64,000 nt of DNA from Nitrospina sp. (GCA_018673915.1 JABHBK010000047.1:62001-126000); one strand, 5' to 3'. Positions 36,872 through 46,815 are shown, numbered from the stretch's first letter. Made by a program: numbers and translations. The notes: generated by a model from the letters alone, not told the origin.

Positions 36872-39547
36872 TTAGGAAATTTTATTCATGGTATTTTTTA
36901 TTCCCTCCATGTCATAACTATTTAGGAACTGCTTCAAAAGACTCGCCAGTTCTTTTCCACCATTTTCTATGGACTTCAAATGTTCATAGGATTTTTCCAA
37001 ACCAGTGATAGAGTGGGAATCAGCGGCATTCAAAATCAGGGTTTTAATTTCGGGGGGGATTTTTACATTGGACCAATCAAAATCATCGGGTATTTCTTGG
37101 GCCGTTGAATTTCTCCCATTTTCTTTATAGTTATATTCAACATTTAAATCCTTTTCCAGAACCTCAAAAATATCACTATGGTTGAATGGTTTTGAAATAT
37201 AAGAATCAAATCCTATATCAAGATATTTTTGCTGTTGATCTCGCAACGTCGATGCTGTAATACAAATTATTTTTATAATATTTTGAGGATATTTTTCTTT
37301 AATTTTGTGGAGCGCTTCAACCCCATCCATCACGGGCATACGAATGTCCATAAAAATTATGTGAGGCTCGACCTGCTCGACTTGTTCCAAAGCCACTTTG
37401 CCATTTTCCGCATTTGTGACAACAACGCCAATACTCCTTAAAAATGCAGTCAAGACATCTCTATTTTCTTTTATATCATCCACAACTAAAGCTTTGATTT
37501 TAAATTCATCTTTGAGTCCAATTATATTGTCATATTTAGTATCCGCGTTTTCAGTAGGCTTTGTCCTGCTCCTCCGGTCAAGCAGTATGGAGAAGTAAAA
37601 CCGTGACCCTTTGCCTGGTTCTGAATCAATTTGTAATTCACCACCCATTTGATTCACTTGTTTGCGGCATATAGCAAGACCAAGTCCGGTACCTCCTTTA
37701 TTAAATCCTTCTTCTTCCTGCATAAAGGGTTCAAAGATAGATTCCTGAGAATCCTTGGGAATCCCGACCTCCGTATCCGTCACCTCAAAAAGGAATTGGT
37801 TGTCAAATTCCTGTTTGCTGAACCTGCACCCCACTGAACCTGAGTCTGTGAATTTAACTGCATTGCCGATCAAATTTATCAAAACCTGCTTCAGTTTTCC
37901 CAAATCACCGTTCACAAGAATTTTGCCTTCAGGGCATTCTTCCATTTCAAACACAAGCTGTTTTTCCTTACATTGGCCAGAAAAAATAGATTTCAACTCC
38001 TTCGTCAATACCCCCAGATCGAAGACGGTCTTATTCAATTCCTGTTTTCCTGCTTCGATTTTTGAAATATCCAAAATATCATTGATCAGTTCCAATAAAT
38101 GGTTGCCGCTTTTATTGATAGTCTGAATGGCCTCATATTGCACTTCACTTAAAGACGAGTCACGCTGAAGAATCTGAGCATATCCAAGAACAGCGTTCAT
38201 AGGAGTGCGGATTTCATGACTCATATTGGCTAAAAATATAGACTTTGCCTTATTGGCTTTATCGGCTTCTTTTGTGGCTATTTCTGCTACTGCTCTAGAT
38301 TTATCCGGTTCTTCCTTGGCTGACTCGGCTTCTTCTATTTTTAACAAAATAGCTTTCTCATTCGACTTTATCTTGCCCACCATATTTTCAAAAGCATTTC
38401 CCAAATCAGCAACCTCGTCTTTTGAATCGATATATAATTTATCTGGGTAGATTCCCTTTCCGACACCGACACTGGCCAATTTTAATAAATTTATGGGTTT
38501 GGAAATACTTCCAGCGAGCCAAAAAGAACCAAATAAAGATATAAATAAAACCATCAAGGTGCCAAAAATGATCACGGATTTAGCAAATGATACCCGATGC
38601 TCAGCTTCCACTTTCCGGACTGCCATTAACTCATGTTCCGTTTGTTTAAATATCAGCAGCTTAGTGCGGAGATCATCTATTATTCGCTTACCGGTTCCCT
38701 TTTCTATCAAAGAAGTAACATCTGACATCTTACTGGACCGTTGATCAATCATCTGACGGGCTTTAATTTCCGGGTTCGCGGCTTTTTCAAGCCATTGACT
38801 AACCAAAAGCTTTATATGATCAATGCTTTGTTTGATTATCCGGCGACCCTTAACGTTCTCCGAAAAATTATTTAATTTTTCAATCTTTCCTTCAAAAGCC
38901 TTCTGACCCTTGGTGTAAGGACTCAGGGATTCCTCCTTACCCGTCAAAAGAAATCCTCGCTGGCCCGTCTCCATGTCCAACAAGGAATTAAAGACATCAA
39001 GGAGAATGATCTTTCCTCTAAAATTTTTTTCCTGATCGAATTCCGAACGGATCACATTGATCTCGTAACGGATATTGTCGAAAATTTCCTTTCCCACCGT
39101 TCGGGCTGCCAACATCTCAAGATTAGAAATGGCTTTGAAATTTCGCGTCACCTCTTTACGTTTTTCTATTTCTGGTATGCCAGCCTTTGCCTGCCAAAGG
39201 TTTATCGCTTTTTCTATTTCATCTAACCTTTCTATCTGTGCAGGGTTATCTGAAACCAGGCTTTTAGTTTTACTCAATACTTTGGACAATAACTGATTCC
39301 CTAATTCATATGGCTCCAGGAACTCTTCTTTCCCAGTAATCAAAAACCCCCGTTCCCCTGTCTCCATGTCTACAATTAATTTCTCAATCCGGGAAGCATG
39401 ATCAAGGACCTGATGGGTGTGCTCTACCCAAGTTGAAGTTTCGACCAGCGATTTAATACTCTGGTTTGCGAAAATAGCCAGAATAGTCACCAGAACCAGA
39501 GACAGGCAACTGCCCAGTACAATTTTATTTTTAATGTTTAGGTTCAT
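36872..39547 (-). CDS. Membrane hybrid histidine kinase with two CHASE3-type sensors (CHASE3-CHASE3-HAMP-HisKA-HATPase-receiver)
   Basis: 891 residues. TM1 about 10-28; a first CHASE3 module with METGERGFLITGKEEFLEPY (residues about 60-80) and a second with METGQRGFLLTGKEESLSPY (about 190-210), both between TM1 and TM2 (about 330-350); HAMP about 350-405; HisKA with FLANMSHEIRTPMNAVLGY; HATPase with NLIGNAVKFT and GTGLGLAICR; receiver with phospho-Asp in IIFMDIRMPVMDG; and a helical C-terminal tail. The last 450 residues closely resemble the kinase at 27262-29118, suggesting domain duplication. The D-box reads DTEVGI where DTGxGI is usual. Monocistronic. Confidence 0.93.
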   Translation of the reverse strand: MNLNIKNKIVLGSCLSLVLVTILAIFANQSIKSLVETSTWVEHTHQVLDHASRIEKLIVDMETGERGFLITGKEEFLEPYELGNQLLSKVLSKTKSLVSDNPAQIERLDEIEKAINLWQAKAGIPEIEKRKEVTRNFKAISNLEMLAARTVGKEIFDNIRYEINVIRSEFDQEKNFRGKIILLDVFNSLLDMETGQRGFLLTGKEESLSPYTKGQKAFEGKIEKLNNFSENVKGRRIIKQSIDHIKLLVSQWLEKAANPEIKARQMIDQRSSKMSDVTSLIEKGTGKRIIDDLRTKLLIFKQTEHELMAVRKVEAEHRVSFAKSVIIFGTLMVLFISLFGSFWLAGSISKPINLLKLASVGVGKGIYPDKLYIDSKDEVADLGNAFENMVGKIKSNEKAILLKIEEAESAKEEPDKSRAVAEIATKEADKANKAKSIFLANMSHEIRTPMNAVLGYAQILQRDSSLSEVQYEAIQTINKSGNHLLELINDILDISKIEAGKQELNKTVFDLGVLTKELKSIFSGQCKEKQLVFEMEECPEGKILVNGDLGKLKQVLINLIGNAVKFTDSGSVGCRFSKQEFDNQFLFEVTDTEVGIPKDSQESIFEPFMQEEEGFNKGGTGLGLAICRKQVNQMGGELQIDSEPGKGSRFYFSILLDRRSRTKPTENADTKYDNIIGLKDEFKIKALVVDDIKENRDVLTAFLRSIGVVVTNAENGKVALEQVEQVEPHIIFMDIRMPVMDGVEALHKIKEKYPQNIIKIICITASTLRDQQQKYLDIGFDSYISKPFNHSDIFEVLEKDLNVEYNYKENGRNSTAQEIPDDFDWSNVKIPPEIKTLILNAADSHSITGLEKSYEHLKSIENGGKELASLLKQFLNSYDMEGIKNTMNKIS

Positions 39548-40164
39548 CTTGTTTTTCTGAGCTTGGGGTTTCTCACCCCATGGATATTCAATCTAACAGG
39601 AAAGAATGCTGGTTGAAGGAACCGCCTTTTGATGCAAAAATATTTTTTAATTGTACTATTAGGATATCAGAGAAGAAAAAATTTAAAACCTTTAAATCTC
39701 TGTATGAAGGAGGTATGAATAAGGCATTTAAAATTTCATAGTCGGACTCATACTAGATTCCATTTTAGTAAGGAAGAATATAACGAGGCCGGAGTTGATT
39801 TTAGTGCCGTCGCACTGGAGCTTCCACAAACCATTTATTTAAAAAGAATTGTTCGAGTCCTGATGATTTTTCAGCGCTTTTTATACGTTTTGTTGTGACA
39901 AAATTTTGGGCAATTTATAAAGTGAGAGCAAAAAGTTAAATGCAGTTTCGTAATCCCATACTTTAGTGCCAAATTTGGGTTACAATTTGCCAAAACTCTG
40001 GCATTATGTGCTTTAAAAGGTGCTTGTAGTTTCTTAGTTAATACAAAAAGCCCTTCTTTTCAGAACCGCTCTTATGATGTTCATAGAGGAAATCTCGGGT
40101 TCAGAAATTCAACAATCCCATTCTCATTTCAAACTAACCAGGCCGGAGTTTTTTACGGTTAAAT
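39548..40164. other. 617-bp divergent intergenic region
   Basis: Separates the minus-strand CHASE3 kinase from the plus-strand GT39-type gene, so it must hold both promoters. An 11-bp sequence AGGCCGGAGTT occurs twice (near 39786 and 40142). A stop-to-stop frame at 39719-39898 has no start codon. No tRNA or clear terminator seen. Confidence 0.5.
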
Positions 40165-42132
40165 TTGATATCACCTGACAAAAATAAGTGTTCATGGAAA
40201 ACATCCGCTTTGTGGGCGTTTTTCTTTGCCCTGCTCTGCCTGCCGGGGCTCAAGGCTCCCCTTAACGGAGATGAGTCGGCAACCTACCTTGAGCACGTCT
40301 CCTCCACGATCTCCAAATTATTGACCCATTACGCAGGACCCAATCAGCACACCTTTTTTTCGATCTTGTCCAATGCATCAATGAAAGCCTTCGGGGAAAG
40401 TGAGGTTGTGTTTCGACTTCCGGTTTTCTTTGCCGCGATTTTTTCCATTTTTCTAATCCACATTCTTGGGCAAAGACTATGGAATAGCAGGGTTGCGGCG
40501 TTTGCCGCTCTCCTGATGATAGGTTCTGCTCCTCACTTTTACTGGGCTCAGCATGGAAGAGGATACGCCTTTTCTGAACTTCTGGCTCTCACTTCTGTTT
40601 TTGGAATGATTCTGCTTTTTGAGGGAAAGTCGAAGGGTGCCTGGGTTTTAATTTTTTCAGGGCTAGGCCTTTGCATCACGTTACCAAGCAACGCCTATTT
40701 TTTGCCCGGATGTGGTCTGGCGTTTATTTTTGTTCTTTGGGAATCAAGGAATCCTGAAATTTCCATTCCATGGATTCATCTAGGCAAAAAAGTTTTTCCT
40801 TTTATATTTCTGGCAACACTGACGGCTGGATATTTCTTAATGATTTACGATGATTTAGTTTTGGGAATTGAGACCTACAAAAAATTCCTTAAGTTAGATC
40901 AAGACATCGGCTTATCAGCAGGAATACCCCAGCAGTATCAGGAAATAGCCCGGAACCTCGCTCAACCCTGGGGCTTGTGGCTTTACATCCCAGTTTGTTT
41001 TGGCTTATGGGCGCTCAATAGAACCCAACGCGGTTTTTTCCTAATTCTTCTCACTACCCCTGGTTTGCTGGTGGTTTTCAGCGGGATGCTAGGACCTTCA
41101 AGGGTTTATTCATACCTGCTTCCTTTTAATTTTCTGCTCGCCGCTTTGGGGATTGATAAAGGAATCGAAATCCTAAGCCGTTTTATGCCTCATTACTTTG
41201 GCAAGGTATTAACTGTTTCGTTGGGTCTGATATTTCTTATTCCATCTTTTTTTAGTCATGCCTCAGACTACCTGAGTAAGAAGGACATCAAGGCCGCTAC
41301 AATGGCAGAATCTCGCGAAGCGCTTCGTTATGTACAGGATGAAACGACCGAGCACGAGTTGCTGGTGATTTCTTTCGAAGATATGGCCTTGCGCCGTACC
41401 CTGGAACCATTGATTGCAAAAAAAATGCTCAATATCTTTCGGGACCGTCAACTTGATGGAATCACCTACCTCGGTCACCGTGACATTCCCGTAAGCCATA
41501 TATCCAGCAACTTTGGACGCCAAGCTCCTGTCCTTCCTAAATCTCTGATGAAAGTGGTCGCTGATATCGGTCGGGTGAGGATATACCGGATGAACGTTGG
41601 GGTCGTCCCCTTACCACGTCAGAAAGGGAATGAAAAATTTTTTGACCAGTGGAGAAAACTCAAAGACCAAGAAGTTTCTTTGTTCAAAAACCAGGAGCAT
41701 AAATTTTTAGGGCAGCAATCTTTGCAGATGAATAAAAACATGAAGGATAGTGCTTTAATCCCTACCCCTTTGACTTACCGCATCCCCTCTCAAGGCAATA
41801 ACTTTATCCTTTACGCCTCAGCAAAGAAGCAACATCAGATGTCTGGAGTGGGCTTATATTCAAATAATGAAGTCCTGAATTCATTTCCAATAAATAATTT
41901 TTTTGGCGTCTACTGGCAAGATAGGGGGAACCTTGTATGGGAACATACCCCTCCACTTTTTCTTTTTCGATATTCCAAAGATAAGGGACCATTTAAATGG
42001 GAAATATTTTTTACGTTGACTCGTTTGAAAAAGGGGTGGAATGAAGTTTCTGAGAAGTTTCATTTATTTGACAAAGTCAGTTACTTCAGCGGTATTCATG
42101 GGTATCTATTGAGTCCAATCGAAGAGAATTGA
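40165..42132 (+). CDS. GT39-type integral membrane glycosyltransferase
   Basis: 655 residues. About ten hydrophobic segments in residues 10-400 and a soluble C-terminal region (400-655). The family-type acidic pair is in the first loop (LNGDESATYLEHV, residues 33-45), followed by GESEVVFRLPVFFAAIFSIF and WAQHGRGYAF, as in the dolichyl-phosphate-mannose mannosyltransferase / ArnT group. Donor is likely a polyprenyl-phosphate sugar; the acceptor is unknown. The start is TTG with only a distant GGAG, so the N-terminus is uncertain, but no ATG follows before the first membrane segment. It does not look like a close copy of the 25542-27233 protein. Confidence 0.78.
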   Translation: MISPDKNKCSWKTSALWAFFFALLCLPGLKAPLNGDESATYLEHVSSTISKLLTHYAGPNQHTFFSILSNASMKAFGESEVVFRLPVFFAAIFSIFLIHILGQRLWNSRVAAFAALLMIGSAPHFYWAQHGRGYAFSELLALTSVFGMILLFEGKSKGAWVLIFSGLGLCITLPSNAYFLPGCGLAFIFVLWESRNPEISIPWIHLGKKVFPFIFLATLTAGYFLMIYDDLVLGIETYKKFLKLDQDIGLSAGIPQQYQEIARNLAQPWGLWLYIPVCFGLWALNRTQRGFFLILLTTPGLLVVFSGMLGPSRVYSYLLPFNFLLAALGIDKGIEILSRFMPHYFGKVLTVSLGLIFLIPSFFSHASDYLSKKDIKAATMAESREALRYVQDETTEHELLVISFEDMALRRTLEPLIAKKMLNIFRDRQLDGITYLGHRDIPVSHISSNFGRQAPVLPKSLMKVVADIGRVRIYRMNVGVVPLPRQKGNEKFFDQWRKLKDQEVSLFKNQEHKFLGQQSLQMNKNMKDSALIPTPLTYRIPSQGNNFILYASAKKQHQMSGVGLYSNNEVLNSFPINNFFGVYWQDRGNLVWEHTPPLFLFRYSKDKGPFKWEIFFTLTRLKKGWNEVSEKFHLFDKVSYFSGIHGYLLSPIEEN

Positions 42133-42479
42133 CTGTGCCTAGTAAAGAGGCCGCATTGAAACCGATAGCAGGGGATAAAGGAAAGAAATATAAGCACGTT
42201 AGATTTGCCCAGTTCTTTTCCGACACTTCCGGTGAGTCTAGAGGCTCCCCATCTCTCCGATGATTTGACTACATCAGTGGTAAATAAAATCATTCCTTGT
42301 TGGACAATAATACATTTGGCCTATTAAACTGGCTTGAATGGGGTGTAAAATTCGGTTCCCTGGGTACCCGGTTTGGACCATGTTTGGATATAACAGTCGG
42401 TGGTATCAAGACTTTCTACGTCGATACCCTGAAAGAAGGAGTGGTTATAAAGTTTTCCAATGGAACGAGATTTTTTCTG
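42133..42479. other. Region upstream of the DevC-like permease
   Basis: 347 nt. An in-frame TTG at 42297 would extend the permease by 61 residues, but that extension is outside the family and is probably leader sequence. No hairpin or promoter stands out. Confidence 0.45.
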
Positions 42480-43643
42480 ATGAGAAGCAATTTTGACTCA
42501 GTTCCAATTGCATGGGCAAACCTGACTCATAATCGAAAAAGCCTGCTTAATGCTCTAGCCGGAATCACCTTTGCCGTATTATTAATGTTCATGCAAATCG
42601 GTTTTCTGAACGCCCTCCTGGATAGCACCATTCAACTATTACAAAAAATAGATGCCGATTTATTCCTTGTGAGCAAAATGACACGCTCGGTTATCGATAA
42701 TCAGGAGCCATTTTCAAAAATACGTATCTCTCAAGCCAATAGATTCCCGGGTGTTTCAAGAGTTGATTATCTTCATATCGACAACAAGGTATGGAAGAAC
42801 CCAGAAACAGGTTATGAAAAAATGATGCGGATAGTCGCTTTTGATCCGAAGAACTCTGTTTTTTTAATTCCTGAAATAGATTCTCATTTAGAGAACCTGA
42901 AAAAGAATGACACCGTTATTATCGATAGACTGTCGAAAAAACTGTTCGGTCCGATTTTTAAAGGAGTAAAGACGGAAATTGGAGGCAAGGCGGTTCATGT
43001 GATAGGAAACTTCACCTTGGGAACAGACTTTGCCGCGAGAGGGACAGTAATGCTGAGTGATGCAAACTATTTGAATATCTTTCAAGACAGAGAGAAAGTG
43101 AATGCAGAAAGAGCAAGAGTCGAAATTGGATTAATAAAAATTCTACCCGGAGAAGATATTCTTCAGATTGCCCGTTCACTGAGACAAGAGTTTTCTGATG
43201 ACCTTCTAGTTTTCACCAAAGAACAAATAATTCAAAAGGAAAGAAACTATTGGCTGGAAGGAACTCCAGTGGGGTTTGTTTTTGGATTGGGCACGGTGAT
43301 GGGGTTTGTGGTTGGAATAATCATTTGTTATCAAATATTATTCACAGATATTATGAATCGTATTGAGCAATTTGCAACTATCAAGGCGATGGGGTACTCA
43401 AACTCATACCTAACTGGAACTGTTATTCGACAGTCCCTGATTCTTGCAACATTAGGGTTTATTCCTGGGCTTATATTCAGCAACCTGATTTATCAAACCG
43501 TTTCAGACTGGCTCCATCTACCAATGATAATGAGCCCGGCCCAGGCAGTAGTCGTATTTGCTTTAACCTTGGTAATGAGTTCCATTTCAGGCTGGATTGC
43601 TTCTCGAAAAGTATTGAGCGCAGACCCTGCGGAGTTATTCTAA
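42480..43643 (+). CDS. DevC-like ABC exporter permease (MacB/FtsX fold)
   Basis: 387 residues from the ATG at 42480, chosen because the product then starts MRSNFDSVPIAWANLTHNRK and matches the DevC length (about 385). TM1 about 20-45 (ALAGITFAVLLMFMQIGFLNALLDS is split here by the family pattern FMQIGF), a periplasmic domain of about 220 residues, then three C-terminal TM segments (about 265-290, 315-340, 350-375) with MGYSNSYLTGTVIRQ. DevC/DevA/DevB exporters of cyanobacteria export glycolipids with an HlyD-like adaptor. Here the ATPase gene overlaps the stop (TAATG), and an HlyD-like adaptor gene lies 1.5 kb further on the opposite strand. Confidence 0.85.
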   Translation: MRSNFDSVPIAWANLTHNRKSLLNALAGITFAVLLMFMQIGFLNALLDSTIQLLQKIDADLFLVSKMTRSVIDNQEPFSKIRISQANRFPGVSRVDYLHIDNKVWKNPETGYEKMMRIVAFDPKNSVFLIPEIDSHLENLKKNDTVIIDRLSKKLFGPIFKGVKTEIGGKAVHVIGNFTLGTDFAARGTVMLSDANYLNIFQDREKVNAERARVEIGLIKILPGEDILQIARSLRQEFSDDLLVFTKEQIIQKERNYWLEGTPVGFVFGLGTVMGFVVGIIICYQILFTDIMNRIEQFATIKAMGYSNSYLTGTVIRQSLILATLGFIPGLIFSNLIYQTVSDWLHLPMIMSPAQAVVVFALTLVMSSISGWIASRKVLSADPAELF

Positions 43644-44815
43644 TGGAAAATTTCGAATTAAGACCTGCAGATCTACCTTCCGAAAGTTCGCTGGTCCATG
43701 ATCAGGCTCCTATATTTGGACTGGATTCCAATCCAGCAATTCAGGTGGAGGGAGTCTCTCATTTTTTTGGCTTAGGAGAAAACCGAAAACAAATTTTATT
43801 TGATATTGATCTGGATATTTATCCTGGCGAATTGGTTATTATGACTGGTCCATCAGGGTCGGGTAAATCGACCCTTGTCTCGTTAATAGGAGCCTTGCGT
43901 ACCGTTCAACAGGGCAACCTGACAGTCGGGGAAAAGAAACTTGATAAATTGGGTTCCACGGATCTGGTTCAATACCGCCAGGACATTGGATTTATTTTTC
44001 AGATGCATAATTTGTTTGAATCACTGACCGCCACGGAAAACGTGAAGATGGCTCTGCAATTAAAACGGCATTCTAAATCTGAGAAAAATAAAAAGGCCCA
44101 GGATATTCTCTCTCAACTTGGGTTAGGGGAGCGTTTAAACTATAAACCTGAATCCCTTTCAGGGGGACAAAGGCAGCGTGTTGCCGTGGCTCGCGCTTTA
44201 GTTAATCGGCCAAAAATTGTTCTGGCCGATGAACCCACTGCAGCATTAGATAAAGAATCCGGGAAGACTGTGGTGGAAATGTTAAAAGAGCTATGTGAAG
44301 CCGAAAATTCCACAGTAATACTTATCACTCATGATAATCGAATCCTGGATTACGCAGACCGTCTAATAAACATGGTAGATGGCAGGATCGTATCCAATAC
44401 TTTGATGGAAGAAGAAATTGAGCTCATTAAATTTCTAAAAAAAACCAAGGCATTTTCAAATCTTTCGGCCAACGAACTAACATTGGTAGCCAGGAAGCTT
44501 AAGAAACAGAAATTCAAATCAGGAGATGTAATCATTAGGCAAGGTGATCCCGGGGAAAACTATTATATGGTTCGAAGCGGATCGGTTGATGTCAAAATTG
44601 ATGATGGGACAAAGTGGGAAAAAGTGGCCAGCCTTGGCCAAGGAGAGGCCTTTGGAGAAGCATCCCTGCTTACAGGTGACCCATGTAACGCAACAGTATA
44701 TGCTAACGTAGCAACTTTCTTCTATGTTTTGGACAAGGAGAGCTTTAAAGAAGCAATTGAACAAAGCCCCACCTTAGAAGAAGAATTGCGTGGAATATTC
44801 TTCCAAAGACAATAA
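43643..44815 (+). CDS. ABC exporter ATPase fused to a cyclic-nucleotide-binding-type domain
   Basis: 390 residues. ATPase part 30-255: Walker A GPSGSGKST, Q-loop IFQMHN, signature LSGGQRQRVAVARAL, Walker B IVLADEPTAALD and H-switch ITHD; it belongs to the LolD/MacB/DevA group. Residues 265-390 form a CRP-type cNMP-binding domain: GDVIIRQGDPGENYYMVRSG and GEAFGEASLLTGDPCNATV. In cNMP binders the last segment reads P-R-S-A-T; here Arg and Ser are Cys and Asn, so binding of cAMP or cGMP is doubtful. The fusion suggests allosteric or localisation control of export. It overlaps the permease stop by one base, so the two are translationally coupled. Confidence 0.92.
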   Translation: MENFELRPADLPSESSLVHDQAPIFGLDSNPAIQVEGVSHFFGLGENRKQILFDIDLDIYPGELVIMTGPSGSGKSTLVSLIGALRTVQQGNLTVGEKKLDKLGSTDLVQYRQDIGFIFQMHNLFESLTATENVKMALQLKRHSKSEKNKKAQDILSQLGLGERLNYKPESLSGGQRQRVAVARALVNRPKIVLADEPTAALDKESGKTVVEMLKELCEAENSTVILITHDNRILDYADRLINMVDGRIVSNTLMEEEIELIKFLKKTKAFSNLSANELTLVARKLKKQKFKSGDVIIRQGDPGENYYMVRSGSVDVKIDDGTKWEKVASLGQGEAFGEASLLTGDPCNATVYANVATFFYVLDKESFKEAIEQSPTLEEELRGIFFQRQ

Positions 44816-44919
44816 AACAAATTCTAATTTTTTAATTTTGGTGACACCTCATTCTTTTGTGGTATATAGAATGATCATTGCACTTTTAATTTGGACTTTA
44901 GGCTTTTGAGGTTATATCC

Positions 44920-45306
44920 ATGCCCATATTTAAAGGATTGATTGTCGAAGATTCTGAGGTTCAGCGCGATGTTCTTAAAGATTTGTTGGAGTCCGATGAT
45001 GAAATCGAAATTATTGGAATGTCAGATAATGGCCAGGAGGCGATACAACTAGCTGCCCAACTTCAGCCCGATTTTATAACTATGGATCTTCAAATGGAGG
45101 GTATGGATGGACTTCAAGCCACTCGAAAAATTTTAAAATCTCAACCCATCCCAATTTTTGTCGTTTCAGCATCAGAAAATGACGAAGTCGTTTTCAAGGC
45201 TTTATCTCTTGGGGCTATTGAAGTTATTTCAAAGTCTGATATGTCTTCCGATAATGCCAGTCACTTGATTCAAAAAATTAAAAAAGTGCTAAGATCTGAA
45301 AAGTAA
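44920..45306 (+). CDS. Stand-alone receiver domain (CheB-receiver-like)
   Basis: 128 residues, one receiver: acidic pocket ED at 10-11 (LIVEDSE), phospho-Asp in FITMDLQMEGMDG (about 56), Ser in VVSASE and the usual Lys in ISKSD. The TMDLQM / VVSAS wording resembles the receiver half of CheB (TMDIxMPxMDG) more than CheY. The only CheB in the window lacks a receiver. It follows the exporter ATPase by 104 nt and may be in the same unit. Confidence 0.88.
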   Translation: MPIFKGLIVEDSEVQRDVLKDLLESDDEIEIIGMSDNGQEAIQLAAQLQPDFITMDLQMEGMDGLQATRKILKSQPIPIFVVSASENDEVVFKALSLGAIEVISKSDMSSDNASHLIQKIKKVLRSEK

Positions 45307-45316
45307 GCGGGTAATT

Positions 45317-46594
45317 CTATAGGTTAGTTGTTACGATTTTGACCCTGACTTCTGGGAAAACTGCTCCTGCCCCTCGGAGGATAAGATCCGCATCCGGTTT
45401 TAATTGTTTCGTAAAATCTTTTATCTCTACAAACCCATTCTTCTCATTTAATGCATGCACTGGAACTATGTGGGCTTTCCCATCTTTTACAATGTACACA
45501 ACCGTTCCCTTCTCAGATATAACCAAAGCGGTGGATGAAACGTGTAATACATTTTTGCGCCTACCCAGGAAAAGATTGGCTTGAAAAGTAAGACCGGGAA
45601 ATAGTCTGGAATCATGTTTTGGCAAGTCAATCCAAAGATAAAAATTCCCGGAATAGATGTTTGCATCCGGTATTACCTGAATACGTTTGCAATGCTCTTT
45701 ATCCAGTCTGATTGTGATATCAAGTTCTTTAATATATATTTCGATGCCTTCTAACCGATTAAGCTTATTACGATATCTTTGGGGTAAAGTCATTCCTGCT
45801 ATCACTTTTGGGGACATTATCATTTCTACAATAGGGGTTTTAGATTCAGCAAACTCCCCCTGATCGATTTTCTTTTTAATGATTACGCCATCGAAAGGTG
45901 CTCGGATTACGGTTTTTTCCAGATTGAGCATAGCTTGATCATACTGTTTTTGTACCCCTTCTATTTGCGCTATATATTGTTCAATATCTTCCTCCCTGGC
46001 CTGCAATCCTGCTTCTCGGTTGGCTTGGCTGGCTCGTAATTCCTCCTTAGATCGATTCACCTCATCCATAGCCGTATCAAGAGTGGATTGCGCCATAACA
46101 CCATCTTCGACTAACGCTTTAATTCTGCTTTGATTTTTTAAGGCAAGATCCAAACTGCTTTTTGCTGCATTTTCTTTTGCCTCAAGCTGTTTACGTACTT
46201 CAGGGCGAGCCCCCGACTTGGCCATTTCCAAATCCTTGGCTGCTGAATCAAGCACATGTTGTAACCTTTCAACTTCAAGTTGATAATCTGTAGGGTCTAT
46301 CCTTGCCAAAATATCTTCCGCTTTAACCTTCATTCCCTCTTCTGAAAAAATATTTATTACTTTCCCTTCGATTTCTGAGGAAATAACCACCCGTTTTTCT
46401 TCCAGCATAACCCCTATGGTCCGCACTTGATCTTCTACGTTCTTATAAACTACTTTTCCAATTTGAACGGGGACAGAAAATTCTCGCTTCTTTTTGGTCT
46501 CCTTTTTGTCTTCTGAGGCTGAGCACCCCACAAACATAAAAATCGCCGAAAAAAGAAGGAAATAAAAATGTTTTATTCTAAAATTTCTATTCAT
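45317..46594 (-). CDS. HlyD/RND-type periplasmic adaptor lipoprotein
   Basis: 425 residues. Lipoprotein signal with lipobox FVGCS (Cys about 24). Barrel-sandwich (lipoyl-like) halves with ISSEIEGKVINIFSEEGMKV, a long coiled coil (about 100-215), then VIRAPFDGVIIKKKIDQGEF and membrane-proximal beta domains. It bridges an inner-membrane transporter and an outer-membrane factor. Candidates are the DevC/DevA-like exporter at 42.5-44.8 kb (convergent, 10-nt gap from the receiver gene) or the RND protein upstream. No TolC-like gene is visible. Confidence 0.88.
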   Translation of the reverse strand: MNRNFRIKHFYFLLFSAIFMFVGCSASEDKKETKKKREFSVPVQIGKVVYKNVEDQVRTIGVMLEEKRVVISSEIEGKVINIFSEEGMKVKAEDILARIDPTDYQLEVERLQHVLDSAAKDLEMAKSGARPEVRKQLEAKENAAKSSLDLALKNQSRIKALVEDGVMAQSTLDTAMDEVNRSKEELRASQANREAGLQAREEDIEQYIAQIEGVQKQYDQAMLNLEKTVIRAPFDGVIIKKKIDQGEFAESKTPIVEMIMSPKVIAGMTLPQRYRNKLNRLEGIEIYIKELDITIRLDKEHCKRIQVIPDANIYSGNFYLWIDLPKHDSRLFPGLTFQANLFLGRRKNVLHVSSTALVISEKGTVVYIVKDGKAHIVPVHALNEKNGFVEIKDFTKQLKPDADLILRGAGAVFPEVRVKIVTTNL

Positions 46595-46696
46595 ATTGGA
46601 TATTTGTTGTTTGGCTGATGACCCTAGTTTATTCTTATCGGATTCTAGGCTTGAGTCCCTGAGATTTATGAATATATATTTTAACCCTTAAAACAT

Positions 46697-46720
46697 ATTG
46701 AGCTCAAAAAATAGCTCAAT
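46697..46720 (-). terminator. Hairpin after the outer-membrane barrel gene
   Basis: Perfect 8-bp inverted repeat ATTGAGCT / AGCTCAAT with loop CAAAAAAT, between the barrel gene end (46816) and the adaptor start (46594). On the minus strand the U-rich stretch is in the loop, so it is a weak terminator candidate. Confidence 0.4.
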
Positions 46721-46815
46721 AATGTATCAGTATTTTTGGTGCCCGTTTAAATAATAGCGTTTGCATGACCGAGGGTCACGTTTTTATGGGTTTGCAAAAA
46801 CCAATGCTCGAGCCG

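Noticed and set aside
39715-39741. Possible 8-residue leader peptide after AAGGAGGT
   Set aside because: The Shine-Dalgarno-like sequence is only one base from the ATG, too close to work well, and no attenuator structure follows.
39719-39898. Stop-to-stop frame of 59 codons with protein-like composition
   Set aside because: It has no ATG, GTG or TTG start before its last third and no ribosome-binding site; not enough to call a gene.
42297-42479. 61-residue N-terminal extension of the DevC-like permease from a TTG
   Set aside because: The extension is outside the family, the length from the internal ATG matches DevC, and no ribosome-binding site precedes the TTG.
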